Source: Fibrobacter sp. UWR4 (lineage in GTDB: Bacteria; Fibrobacterota; Fibrobacteria; Fibrobacterales; Fibrobacteraceae). From it: DNA of 47,031 nt. Below, piece after piece: positions 39,826 to 47,031 of the stretch. Made by a program: the position numbers and the translations under genes. The notes under the pieces are model-generated. The model was not told where the DNA came from. It ran no database searches and saw only the letters and a program-made list of their open reading frames with translations. The stretch lies in contig NZ_QGDU01000029.1 in NCBI RefSeq assembly GCF_003149045.1, forward strand, positions 1 through 47,031, given 5' to 3'. Numbering within the stretch: position 1 is the first letter of the stretch; the number at the start of each line of letters is the position of its first letter.

Positions 39826-40842
39826 CTACTTAGCTGCGTAATAGAACATGGCGTCGATGCACTTCTTGGCGGCGACGCGGGTGGCTTCGTCCAGTTCCAC
39901 ATGCTGGGCTGCTTCCGGATGGCGCAGGGTTTCCAGGATGTTTTCCAGGGAGTTGGACTTCATGTACTTGCACATGCTGCAGCTACCGATGAAGCGCTTG
40001 TTGGGGAATTCGTACTGCATACGGGCATTGAGACCGCATTCGGTGAGGAGCAGGAACGGGGTGCCTTCGGGCTGGTCCTTGATGTAGGTGACCATCTGGC
40101 CGGTGCTGCCCACGTAATCGCTGAGGAGGGCGACGCCCGGGTGGCATTCGGGGTGGCTCACCACCTTCAGGCCCGGGTTCTGGCTGCGGAAGAAGTTGAT
40201 CAGTTCGGAATCGTAGGTTTCATGCACGTAGCAGCAACCGCTGTGGAGCACGATTTCCTTCTTGATTCCCTTGCGCTTCATTTCTTCGATGAGGTTCTGG
40301 CCCATGAGGCCATCGGGGACGAACACGATCTTGTCGTTTTCCAGACTGCTTACGATCTTCATCACGTTGGAGCTGGTGACGCAGACGTCGCAGTTTGCCT
40401 TCACGTCGGCGGTGGTGTTGATGTAGCAGACGAAAGTGTGGTCGGGATACTTTTCGCGGAGGGCGCGGACTTCGGCTCCGGTAATGGAGTCGGCCAGACT
40501 ACAACCGGTAAGAGGACCCGGAATCAGAACGTCCTTGGTGGGGTTCAGAATCTTTGCGGTTTCGCCCATGAAACGGACTGCGGAGAACACGATGGTCTTT
40601 GCTTCCACCTTGGTGGCGTCCTGACTCAGCTTGAAGGAGTCGCCATCGTAGTCGGCAACGCCCAGGATGATTTCCGGGGCAACGTAACTGTGGGCGAGAA
40701 TCACGGCGTCGCGCTCCTTCTTCAGTTCGTTGATTTCGTTGATGATGGGAAGCATCTGTTCCACTTTTTCCATGGAATAGGTGCAAAGGACAGCGCCGGG
40801 CTGGATAGTCTTAAGACGATTGTAAAGTTCTTCTGCAGTCAT
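39826..40842 (-). CDS. nadA: Quinolinate synthase A
   Basis: This 4Fe-4S enzyme condenses iminoaspartate with dihydroxyacetone phosphate to quinolinate in NAD synthesis. The 338 residues contain AVILAHSYVAPEI, then GDSFKLSQDA, VFSAVRFMGETAKIL and the cluster cysteines in GPLTGCSLAD, LTECGLNARM and GSCSMCKYMKSN. HPECHPGV and VGSTGQM are also family motifs. nadB and nadC are not in the window. The upstream region carries TAAATT 6 bases before the ATG, with TTGCAG at 17-base spacing. Confidence 0.95.
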   Translation of the reverse strand: MTAEELYNRLKTIQPGAVLCTYSMEKVEQMLPIINEINELKKERDAVILAHSYVAPEIILGVADYDGDSFKLSQDATKVEAKTIVFSAVRFMGETAKILNPTKDVLIPGPLTGCSLADSITGAEVRALREKYPDHTFVCYINTTADVKANCDVCVTSSNVMKIVSSLENDKIVFVPDGLMGQNLIEEMKRKGIKKEIVLHSGCCYVHETYDSELINFFRSQNPGLKVVSHPECHPGVALLSDYVGSTGQMVTYIKDQPEGTPFLLLTECGLNARMQYEFPNKRFIGSCSMCKYMKSNSLENILETLRHPEAAQHVELDEATRVAAKKCIDAMFYYAAK

Positions 40843-40848
40843 ACCTTA

Positions 40849-40877
40849 AATTTAGAAAAAACCGCAAGGATCTGCAA
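40849..40877 (-). promoter_or_regulatory. Putative leaderless promoter of nadA
   Basis: On the minus strand: TTGCAG (40877-40872), 17 bases, TAAATT (40854-40849), 6 bases, ATG. AAGG just before the ATG could alternatively act as a weak, very close ribosome site. Confidence 0.5.
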
Positions 40878-40911
40878 AAAAGTGAGTTTTTAACAAGCTC
40901 TTTTCGGGGCT

Positions 40912-40927
40912 TGGCACGGCTTTTGCA
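40912..40927 (+). promoter_or_regulatory. Sigma-54 (RpoN) promoter of the FISUMP gene
   Basis: TGGCAC (40912-40917), GGCTT, TTGCA (40923-40927) is the exact -24/-12 consensus, including the flanking T before and G after TGGCAC. Transcription would start near 40938, leaving a leader of about 58 bases that contains a TTACAA/TTGTAA palindrome. Confidence 0.7.
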
Positions 40928-40995
40928 ACCATAGAAGCGAATAAATCTGCAAAGATTTGAAAAATTACAAAAATTGTAAAGATTGACGGTTCTAT

Positions 40996-41643
40996 ATGCT
41001 TACGGATGATTGTTCTAGTACAAGAAATGTAAAAGATAGCGAGTTAGGTTCTTACCTCATGAAGAACGCCACGAAATTCGAATACGGGACCTTGGTAGAT
41101 GATCGTGATGGGGAAATTTACTGTACCGTAAGGATTGGAAATCAAATGTGGATGGCCGAAAACCTTCGTTACGTATCCGTTGGCGGTGTGGCTGACGATG
41201 ATAAGGATAGCTTTGTCTATGGCGAAGTGGAATCCAATGTGGATCGGTATGGACGTCTCTACACTTGGGATGCCGCCCTGAAAGTTGCTCCGGAAGGTTG
41301 GCATCTTCCTTCGGACGAGGAATGGGGCGTTCTATGTGATTATCTTGCCTCTATGGGGGACGAACTCCCTGGAAACGCCTTGAAGGCATCTTCTTTCTGG
41401 GAAGAAAAGTATGGCGTCTCCATGGGGACGGATTCCTCGGGTTTTGCGGCGGTTCCTGCGGGTGGCCGCTACAGCATGGGTTACTTCCATGACGCAAATC
41501 GTCATGCCTATTTCTGGACATCCGACTCGGAAGGTCGCGAATATGCCAAATATCGGTGCCTTTGCTGCCGCGGAGGGCAGGTCAGTTGCGATTATTCCTA
41601 CAGAAGTGACGCTTTTTCCGTTCGTTGCGTTCGGGATATCTAG
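40996..41643 (+). CDS. FISUMP-domain protein without a signal peptide
   Basis: The 215-residue protein is almost entirely one Fibrobacter major paralogous domain: VRIGNQMWMAENLRYVSVGG, YGRLYTWDAAL, APEGWHLPSDEEWGVLCDYL, GFAAVPAGGRY, AYFWTSDSEG and FSVRCVRDI. Unlike most members it has no signal peptide or lipobox. An in-frame stop at 40984-40986 rules out a longer N-terminus, so it is either cytoplasmic, exported by another route, or has lost its leader. A sigma-54 promoter precedes it. No good Shine-Dalgarno is seen before the ATG. Confidence 0.8.
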   Translation: MLTDDCSSTRNVKDSELGSYLMKNATKFEYGTLVDDRDGEIYCTVRIGNQMWMAENLRYVSVGGVADDDKDSFVYGEVESNVDRYGRLYTWDAALKVAPEGWHLPSDEEWGVLCDYLASMGDELPGNALKASSFWEEKYGVSMGTDSSGFAAVPAGGRYSMGYFHDANRHAYFWTSDSEGREYAKYRCLCCRGGQVSCDYSYRSDAFSVRCVRDI

Positions 41644-41709
41644 ACAAAGTTTCTAAATTTGGCTCCGGTGTGATTGGCAAAATTTGGATGGATCAGATTC
41701 GGAGACTAT

Positions 41710-42474
41710 ATGTACTGTTCCCATTGTGGTGAAAAGAATGATGATGGCGCACGCTTTTGCAAGAGCTGCAATGCTTTGCTGTTCCTTGTTGCGCCGACAA
41801 AGATGCCTTTTCAGAGTGCACCTCGTCCCTCTGCAGACAAGGATGCAAAGAGTGCGAAACCTGTCGTTTCGAGAGTCAGGACTCCGAGAATTGATCTCCA
41901 GAATCTGAATGAGCCGAAATTGGAAGCGTCTATCGTAAAGGCAGCAAAGCCTTCTCCGGCAATCAATCCCTTTGGCGATGCCATCGTTATTGAAGATGAT
42001 CGCATGAATCCCTTTGACGAATCCGCCGATTCTGAAGAAGTATCCCAATCCCATTGGGGCGCCCGCATTACCATGGTGCTGATGCTCATCGCCATGCTTG
42101 CAGTGGTCTTTGCTAATATCAGCGGCAAGGCAACCGCAATTTCTGATGGCGGCAACACCGTCTATTCCGTCTTTGCCGTGATGTTCCTGGCGGGAACGAT
42201 TCTGTGTGGCGTGCTGACCTTGCTTTTCACCCTTTTCAGCCCTTACAAGAATTCCAAAAAGATTGTCGTGATCCTGATTGCTTCTGTGGCGGGAATCGTT
42301 GCTGAAACGGCTGCAGGTAGTGATGGAATGGCTTTTGTTCCGGCCATTGTATCCACGGTAGTTTCCGTTCTGCTGTTGATTTTCAATAGTGGCCTTGCCA
42401 TCAAGGAGTCTGTAGACGACGAAATTGACTTCGGTTCTGTTGACACTGAAGCCAATAACAATCCTCTGCTTTAA
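41710..42474 (+). CDS. Zinc-ribbon membrane protein
   Basis: The protein has 254 residues. The N-terminal zinc ribbon (YCSHCGEKNDDGARFCKSC, a CxxC...CxxC finger) is followed by a disordered Pro/Ser/Ala linker to about 125. Four hydrophobic helices follow (MVLMLIAMLAVVFA, VFAVMFLAGTILCGVLTLLF, KIVVILIASVAGIV, VVSVLLLIFNSGLAI). The layout is common among bacterial zinc-ribbon membrane proteins of unknown role. The ATG at 41710 has GGAG 6 bases upstream. It is 66 bases after the FISUMP gene and could share its sigma-54 transcript. Confidence 0.7.
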   Translation: MYCSHCGEKNDDGARFCKSCNALLFLVAPTKMPFQSAPRPSADKDAKSAKPVVSRVRTPRIDLQNLNEPKLEASIVKAAKPSPAINPFGDAIVIEDDRMNPFDESADSEEVSQSHWGARITMVLMLIAMLAVVFANISGKATAISDGGNTVYSVFAVMFLAGTILCGVLTLLFTLFSPYKNSKKIVVILIASVAGIVAETAAGSDGMAFVPAIVSTVVSVLLLIFNSGLAIKESVDDEIDFGSVDTEANNNPLL

Positions 42475-42502
42475 TATGACGCAGGCTAAATAAGCCCGTG
42501 AT

Positions 42503-45103
42503 TTAAGCTTCGCCTATTCTCAACATCTTGATCAGGGGCATTCCCGCTTCCTTGCATTCATCCAGGTCGATTTCAAAATCGATACTCCAGTCGTTGAAAT
42601 CTTCTTCGTCCTGAAGCATTTGCTGGATCAGCATCTTGTTACCTTCGTAGGTAATAATGCTATGCTGCATGGAACGCCCTTCCACATCCATACGGAAGTT
42701 GTGGTGTTCTGCGATGTAGCCTGCCATGATTTCCATCAGGCCATTTTCAGTCCAGGGCTTTCCGTTTCCATCCACAAGCATCTGGCCTTCTGCCAGGTCG
42801 TCTGCCAATAAGTCCAGGACGTCGCCGTAAGCCTGCTTCTGCAGGGCGCTCATAAGCTGGAAAATGCGCTGGCGAACCATCTTGACAAAACGTTTCTTGT
42901 CGTAGGTAATGTCTGCAGCCGCCTTTTCAGCGCCGAAGGCGGTTTCCAGTTCGGTGGCGCCAGCGGCGTCCATACGTTTCTGGTAATCTTCCGGATGGGC
43001 CATCTTTTCCCATTCTTCCAGCAGGCTGGAGTCCGTACGACGAATCATGTCGCCCAGATAGTCTTCCATCTCGTGAAGTTCCTCGTTCTTGTAGCTTTCG
43101 GGAACGGTCTGCTGGAGAACTTTATAGACGTAGTTCAGATGACGTAACAAGATGGCTTCCATGCGCTGGAGGCCGTACTGCTTGATGTATCCGCTAAAGG
43201 TGGTGAAGTTCTCGAACATTTCGCGAACGATGGACTTGGGCTCCACATTCACGTCTACCCACGGGTGGGTTTCTGCAAAACTATTGTAAGTGTCGTAGAT
43301 GAAATCCCGGAGGGGCTTGGGATACTCCACCTTCTCCACTTCTTCCACACGCTGGTTGAATTCCATCCCCTGAGCCTTCAGTTCGTCCATGCGGGCGTTG
43401 CGGGCCTTGTTCTGCTGGATACGTAGAATTGCTTCGGGATTTTCCACAATGCTTTCGCAGAGGGTGATTACATCCAGGGCGTACTCGGGACTTTCCCTAT
43501 CCAGACGGGGGAGGGTGTCCAGCAGGTAGAGGGACAGGGGCTGGTTCATGGAGAAGTCATCCTGCAGGTCCATGTTCACACGGAGCTTGCTATAGCCAGG
43601 GGCTACCTGAGGGACGAATTCAATAATATGGCCTTCCACCAGGGAACGGAACAGCTGGAAGGATCTCTTTTCCAGTTTTCTCTTGCTGGCAGCGGTTTCG
43701 TGACAGTCCTTCAGTAGGTTGCGCATGGCTCTGCATCCATCCGTAGGTCTGCTCAGGATGTTCAATAGCATTCCATGGGATACTTGGAAACTGGATGTCA
43801 GCGGTTCTGGTGCCGCCTGAATCAAGCGCTCGTATGTACTCTTGTCAAAAGGAACGTAACCGTGTTCAGGAGGTTTTTTCTTCTGGAACTTCTTGCCGGT
43901 CTGCTTCGTTTTTGCTTCCAGCTTCAAGTTCTCGATGACGTGCTCGGGGGCTTGCGCCACGACAAATCCCACGTCGTCAAAACCCTTACGTCCAGCACGT
44001 CCTGCGATCTGGTGGAAGTCTCGTGCCGTAAGGATGGCAGTCTTGTCACCGCTGTACTTGCAAAGCTGGGTGAAAAGCACCGTACGGATAGGCACGTTCA
44101 CGCCAACGCCTAGCGTGTCTGTTCCGCAGATGACTTTAAGAAGACCCTTCTGTGCCAGCTTTTCGCAAAGGATTCTGTATTTGGGCAGGAGACCTGCATG
44201 ATGAATGCCAATACCCTGCTTCAGCCAGCGCTTTACATCGGGACCATAAGGGCTGCTGAAACGTACTTCCTTGATGGCTTCGTTAATCGCTTGTTTTTCT
44301 TCCTTGCTGCATAGGTCAAGACTCATGAAATTCTGGGCGTTGCTGGCTGCTGCAGCCTGGGTAAAATGCACCACATAAACGGGGGCTTTTCCCTCGTTAA
44401 CCAGTCGCTGGACCGTGTTGGAAAGTTCCTGTTCGGAATAGGTAAAATCAAGGGGCACGGGACGCTGGGTGGATCGTACGGTAACGGATTCCTTGCCCGT
44501 GTGCTTTGTCATTTCCTTCTCAAAAAATTCCGTGGCGCCTACCGTTGCGCTCATGAGAAGGAATCGAGTGTTGGGCATGGTAAGCAGGGGGACCTGCCAG
44601 GCTACACCGCGTTCCTTGTCGGAGTAATAATGGAATTCGTCCATGACTACATCGGAAATGGTAGACTGTTCCCCTTCGCAGAGGGCCATATTGGCTAGGA
44701 TTTCTGCGGTACAGCAGATAATAGGTGCGTCGCGATTGACGGTTGCGTCGCCTGTAGAAAGACCTACGTTTTCTGGACCGAATTCCTTACACAAAGCCAT
44801 CCATTTTTCGTTCACCAGAGCCTTGATGGGGCAGGTATACACGCTGCGGCGTCCGTGGGCGAGGCTATCGAAATGGAGGGCTAAAGCCACTAGGGACTTG
44901 CCGGAACCAGTGGGGGTGTTCAGGATAACATTTTTGCCGTCTAAAAGTTCCAGGATGGCTTCTTCCTGGGCGGGGTAAAGGCTTGTGCCTTTTGCTTCTG
45001 CCCATCCGAGGAAGGATTCCAGCAGTTCTTCAGAGGAAGGAACTTCCCCGGAATCTCTTGTTTGTAAAAAATCTTTTAAAACAACGGCGTTTTTTTCGGT
45101 CAT
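42503..45103 (-). CDS. DEAD/DEAH-box helicase with DUF3516-like C-terminus (Ski2-like)
   Basis: This is a probable RNA helicase. The 866 residues show the superfamily 2 motifs NTPTGSGKS (Walker A), [22 protein letters not shown] (DEFH box), [36 protein letters not shown] and [11 protein letters not shown], the last typical of the Ski2/Mtr4 group. A long helical C-terminal region resembles DUF3516. TATCTT lies 6 bases before the ATG at 45103, so the mRNA may be leaderless. It is divergent from the phosphatase gene, with only 50 bases between starts. Confidence 0.85.
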   Translation of the reverse strand: MTEKNAVVLKDFLQTRDSGEVPSSEELLESFLGWAEAKGTSLYPAQEEAILELLDGKNVILNTPTGSGKSLVALALHFDSLAHGRRSVYTCPIKALVNEKWMALCKEFGPENVGLSTGDATVNRDAPIICCTAEILANMALCEGEQSTISDVVMDEFHYYSDKERGVAWQVPLLTMPNTRFLLMSATVGATEFFEKEMTKHTGKESVTVRSTQRPVPLDFTYSEQELSNTVQRLVNEGKAPVYVVHFTQAAAASNAQNFMSLDLCSKEEKQAINEAIKEVRFSSPYGPDVKRWLKQGIGIHHAGLLPKYRILCEKLAQKGLLKVICGTDTLGVGVNVPIRTVLFTQLCKYSGDKTAILTARDFHQIAGRAGRKGFDDVGFVVAQAPEHVIENLKLEAKTKQTGKKFQKKKPPEHGYVPFDKSTYERLIQAAPEPLTSSFQVSHGMLLNILSRPTDGCRAMRNLLKDCHETAASKRKLEKRSFQLFRSLVEGHIIEFVPQVAPGYSKLRVNMDLQDDFSMNQPLSLYLLDTLPRLDRESPEYALDVITLCESIVENPEAILRIQQNKARNARMDELKAQGMEFNQRVEEVEKVEYPKPLRDFIYDTYNSFAETHPWVDVNVEPKSIVREMFENFTTFSGYIKQYGLQRMEAILLRHLNYVYKVLQQTVPESYKNEELHEMEDYLGDMIRRTDSSLLEEWEKMAHPEDYQKRMDAAGATELETAFGAEKAAADITYDKKRFVKMVRQRIFQLMSALQKQAYGDVLDLLADDLAEGQMLVDGNGKPWTENGLMEIMAGYIAEHHNFRMDVEGRSMQHSIITYEGNKMLIQQMLQDEEDFNDWSIDFEIDLDECKEAGMPLIKMLRIGEA

Positions 45104-45109
45104 AGCTTA

Positions 45110-45146
45110 AAGATAGCTTCTTTGAAACGTAAGAAAATGTTACATT
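45110..45146. promoter_or_regulatory. Divergent leaderless-type -10 elements between helicase and phosphatase genes
   Basis: On the minus strand, TATCTT (45115-45110) lies 6 bases before the helicase ATG. On the plus strand, TACATT (45141-45146) lies 7 bases before the phosphatase ATG at 45154. Neither gene has a Shine-Dalgarno. Confidence 0.45.
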
Positions 45147-45153
45147 TAGCACA

Positions 45154-45600
45154 ATGAAAAATATTCTTGTAATTTGTACCGGCAACATTTGCCGTAGTCC
45201 CACAGGTGAGTACCTCCTGAAAAAGGAACTCGGTCCTGATTTTAACGTGATGAGTGCTGGTCTCGGCGCTCTGGTGGATCATCCTGCCCATGAAACCAGC
45301 CAGAAGATTGCTCTGGAACATGGGGTCGACATGAGTGCTCACCGCGCACGCCAGATTAACATGGACCTCCTGAAGTGGGCTGACTTGGTTTTGACTATGG
45401 AAAATGGCCACAAGCAGGAACTCATTTCGAAGTATCCTTTCCTGGAAGGCAAGGTTTTCCGTTATGGAGAACCGCAGAAGGTGGACGTACCTGACCCGTA
45501 CCGTCGCCCGGAAAGCGCCTTTGTCCTGGCATGGAACTTTATTTCGAAGCTGACTCCCTACTGGGTTGAAAAGATTAAACAAAGTGAACAAAAAGCGTAA
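45154..45600 (+). CDS. Low-molecular-weight protein-tyrosine phosphatase (Wzb-like)
   Basis: It dephosphorylates phosphotyrosine, usually on the Wzc-type kinase that drives capsule or exopolysaccharide export. The 148 residues have the P-loop CTGNICRSP (catalytic Cys and Arg) and the general-acid Asp in VDVPDPYRRP. The polysaccharide export gene follows 16 bases downstream and ManC after that, which supports the role. The tyrosine kinase gene is not in the window. Confidence 0.9.
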   Translation: MKNILVICTGNICRSPTGEYLLKKELGPDFNVMSAGLGALVDHPAHETSQKIALEHGVDMSAHRARQINMDLLKWADLVLTMENGHKQELISKYPFLEGKVFRYGEPQKVDVPDPYRRPESAFVLAWNFISKLTPYWVEKIKQSEQKA

Positions 45601-45616
45601 TCCATAAAAGGTGAAT

Positions 45617-46747
45617 ATGAAACGTTTGAGTGTTTTTATTTGTGGTGCTGTAGCCCTTCTCGTGAATGGTTGCGCATTAGCCCCTCAGATGCGTATGAAT
45701 GTGCCCGATGACTCCTCGGAATATAACGGACTGACCGTTCGTATTCATTCCATTGACAAGGGTGAATTTGGTGCTACTGCTGCAAGTGCAGAAAACCAGA
45801 CAGAAGACTTTGGCGATCTGAAGGAACTGATCGTGGATTCCCTTCCCTCCCTGGAATACCGTATCGGTCCTCTGGACATGGTTCAGGTGGTTGTCTGGGA
45901 ACATCCGGAACTGACTTCCCCTATGGGGCAGTACCAGCCGGCTGGTCAGAAGGTGACTACCGATGGTACTCTGTTCTATCCTTATGCTGGTGAAATCCAG
46001 GTGGCAGGCCTTACCGCCCAGGAACTTCGCAAGGAAATTACCACTCGACTTTCCAACAAGATCCTCAATGATCCGCAGGTGGACGTTCGCGTGACTGGCT
46101 ACAACAGTCTTCGCGCTACGGTGACCGGCGCCGTTAATAAGCCGGGCTCCATTTCTTTCACTGAAGCCGCCATGACCTTGCCTCTGGCAGTGGCTGCTGC
46201 AGGTGGTTTCTCCGAACTTGCCGATCCGTCCGGCATCCAGCTCCGCCGTGGCAATAAGGTATACAACATCAACTACATGGATGCCTTCAGTAACAATCTT
46301 CCCCTGGACCGCATTGTCCTTCAGCCGGATGACCAGCTGTTCATTCCGGCCCTTTCTGAAACCCAGAAGGATGACAAGGTTTTTGTTCTTGGCGAAGTGG
46401 GACGCGTCGGTGTCGTGAATCTGAACCATGGTTCCCTCTCTCTAGTTGAAGCTCTGGCTTCTGCTGGAGGCCTCCAGGCTCTGTATGCAGCCTCCAGCGC
46501 CATTTATGTTCTCCGTAACTCCGGCGAAAAGCAGGTGGATATCTATCACCTGGATGCAAAGAACGCTATGGCACTTGCTATGGCGAATCGTTTTGACTTA
46601 AACGCTCATGACATTGTATATGTAGATGCTTCTGGCCTTGCTACCTGGAACCGTCTCCTGACTTTGATCAAGCCTAATGTTGACCTTCTCAACAATGCAT
46701 CTTCCTTTGTTAATAACATTAACCAGGTTAATGCTCGCGGTTGGTAA
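45617..46747 (+). CDS. Wza-like polysaccharide export lipoprotein
   Basis: This outer-membrane secretin-like channel component exports capsule or exopolysaccharide. From the ATG at 45617 it has 376 residues: a lipoprotein signal (ALLVNGC), a poly-export domain (YRIGPLDMVQVVVWEHPELT, then TDGTLFYPYAGEIQVAGLTAQELR and NDPQVDVRVTGYNSLRATVTG) and two SLBB-like beta-grasp repeats (GSISFTEAAMTLPLAVAAAGG, VGVVNLNHGSLSLVEALASAGG). AAGG is about 6 bases upstream; a GTG at 45611 is also in frame. It is closely linked to the phosphatase and manC. Confidence 0.9.
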   Translation: MKRLSVFICGAVALLVNGCALAPQMRMNVPDDSSEYNGLTVRIHSIDKGEFGATAASAENQTEDFGDLKELIVDSLPSLEYRIGPLDMVQVVVWEHPELTSPMGQYQPAGQKVTTDGTLFYPYAGEIQVAGLTAQELRKEITTRLSNKILNDPQVDVRVTGYNSLRATVTGAVNKPGSISFTEAAMTLPLAVAAAGGFSELADPSGIQLRRGNKVYNINYMDAFSNNLPLDRIVLQPDDQLFIPALSETQKDDKVFVLGEVGRVGVVNLNHGSLSLVEALASAGGLQALYAASSAIYVLRNSGEKQVDIYHLDAKNAMALAMANRFDLNAHDIVYVDASGLATWNRLLTLIKPNVDLLNNASSFVNNINQVNARGW

Positions 46748-46750
46748 TAC

Positions 46751-47031
46751 ATGATTAACTTAATTCTCTGTGGTGGTAACGGTACTCGCCTTTGGCCTGT
46801 GAGCCGTTCCCTGATGCCCAAGCAGTTCGCTCCGCTTTTTGACGGACAGTCCCTGTTCCGCAAGACTGTGGTGACCAATTCCGCGGTTTGTGATTGCCAG
46901 TTTATCGTTTCCAACGCTGACCAGTTCTTCCTGGCAAAGGACCAGCTGGAAGCCGAAGGCAAGAAGGGCAGCAAGTTCCTCCTGGAACCGGTGGGCCGCA
47001 ATACTGCTCCCGCAATCGCTCTCGCATGCTT
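46751..47031 (+). CDS. manC: Mannose-1-phosphate guanylyltransferase (partial, cut by window end)
   Basis: This enzyme forms GDP-mannose, a sugar donor for exopolysaccharide or O-antigen. Only the first 93 residues are visible: MINLILCGGNGTRLWPVSR, the nucleotidyltransferase signature, then MPKQFAPLFDGQSLFRKTV and LLEPVGRNTAPAIALA. The ATG follows the Wza-like stop by 3 bases, so the phosphatase, export and manC genes form one operon that continues past 47031. Confidence 0.88.
   Translation, partial: MINLILCGGNGTRLWPVSRSLMPKQFAPLFDGQSLFRKTVVTNSAVCDCQFIVSNADQFFLAKDQLEAEGKKGSKFLLEPVGRNTAPAIALAC

Noticed and set aside
1-47031. CRISPR array or cas genes
   Set aside because: No regularly spaced identical repeats and no Cas motifs were seen. 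The repeats at 9731, 17029 and 39761 have the wrong size and spacing.
1-47031. tRNA or rRNA genes
   Set aside because: Intergenic stretches were read for cloverleaf and rRNA landmarks. None was convincing, including the branched fold at 17158-17236, which lacks T-loop and CCA features.

Overview
The window looks like chromosomal DNA of a Fibrobacter (Fibrobacterota), a fibre-degrading gut or rumen bacterium. The evidence is two proteins with the Fibrobacter major paralogous (FISUMP) domain, at 29183-30541 and 40996-41643. There are also Ser-rich lipoprotein linkers, large secreted polysaccharidases with added binding modules, one of them ending in a type IX-like sorting tail, and moderate base composition. 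All identifications come from reading the sequence; no database search was run.

Layout. 1-275 is a GC-rich, repeat-containing intergenic stretch. 276-8177 is a run of plus-strand genes: a GH57-like protein that seems to lack its nucleophile, a STAS membrane protein, a lytic transglycosylase, a TolC-like protein, an MlaC-like periplasmic protein, a DUF2953-like membrane protein, an RsuA/RluB-type pseudouridine synthase and a secreted DUF4419 protein. An HU-like protein (minus) and a tRNA-dihydrouridine synthase (plus) follow. 10083-14776 holds a convergent pair, a secreted pectate lyase and a GH43 lipoprotein, sharing a strong terminator.

15087-21517 is an AT-richer accessory (defence) island between carbohydrate-enzyme genes. 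It contains an AbiEi-like antitoxin with only a stump of its expected partner, a RhuM-PLD protein, a 736-base non-coding stretch with a candidate structured RNA, and a LlaJI-like restriction-modification operon (m5C methyltransferase, McrB-like ATPase split by an apparent frameshift, LlaJI-like nuclease). A very large secreted clan GH-A-like hydrolase follows (21597-24623).

24738-33428 mixes core metabolism (citrate synthase, a class I/II aminotransferase, IlvE) with a second RhuM-PLD paralogue, two Ser-rich lipoproteins and small membrane proteins. 33447-40842 is all minus strand: RecD2, a CstA-family transporter, three outer-membrane beta-barrel candidates and NadA. 40996-47031 holds a FISUMP protein behind a consensus sigma-54 promoter, a zinc-ribbon membrane protein, a DUF3516-type helicase, and the start of a capsule/exopolysaccharide cluster (Wzb-like phosphatase, Wza-like export lipoprotein, ManC cut by the window end).

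The signals most worth following are the candidate ncRNA at about 17017-17299, two exact-consensus sigma-54 promoters (one for citrate synthase), a set of apparently leaderless promoters with TAnnnT 6-7 bases before the start codon, palindromic repeats inside lipoprotein reading frames, and the rearranged methyltransferase with the split McrB-like partner.
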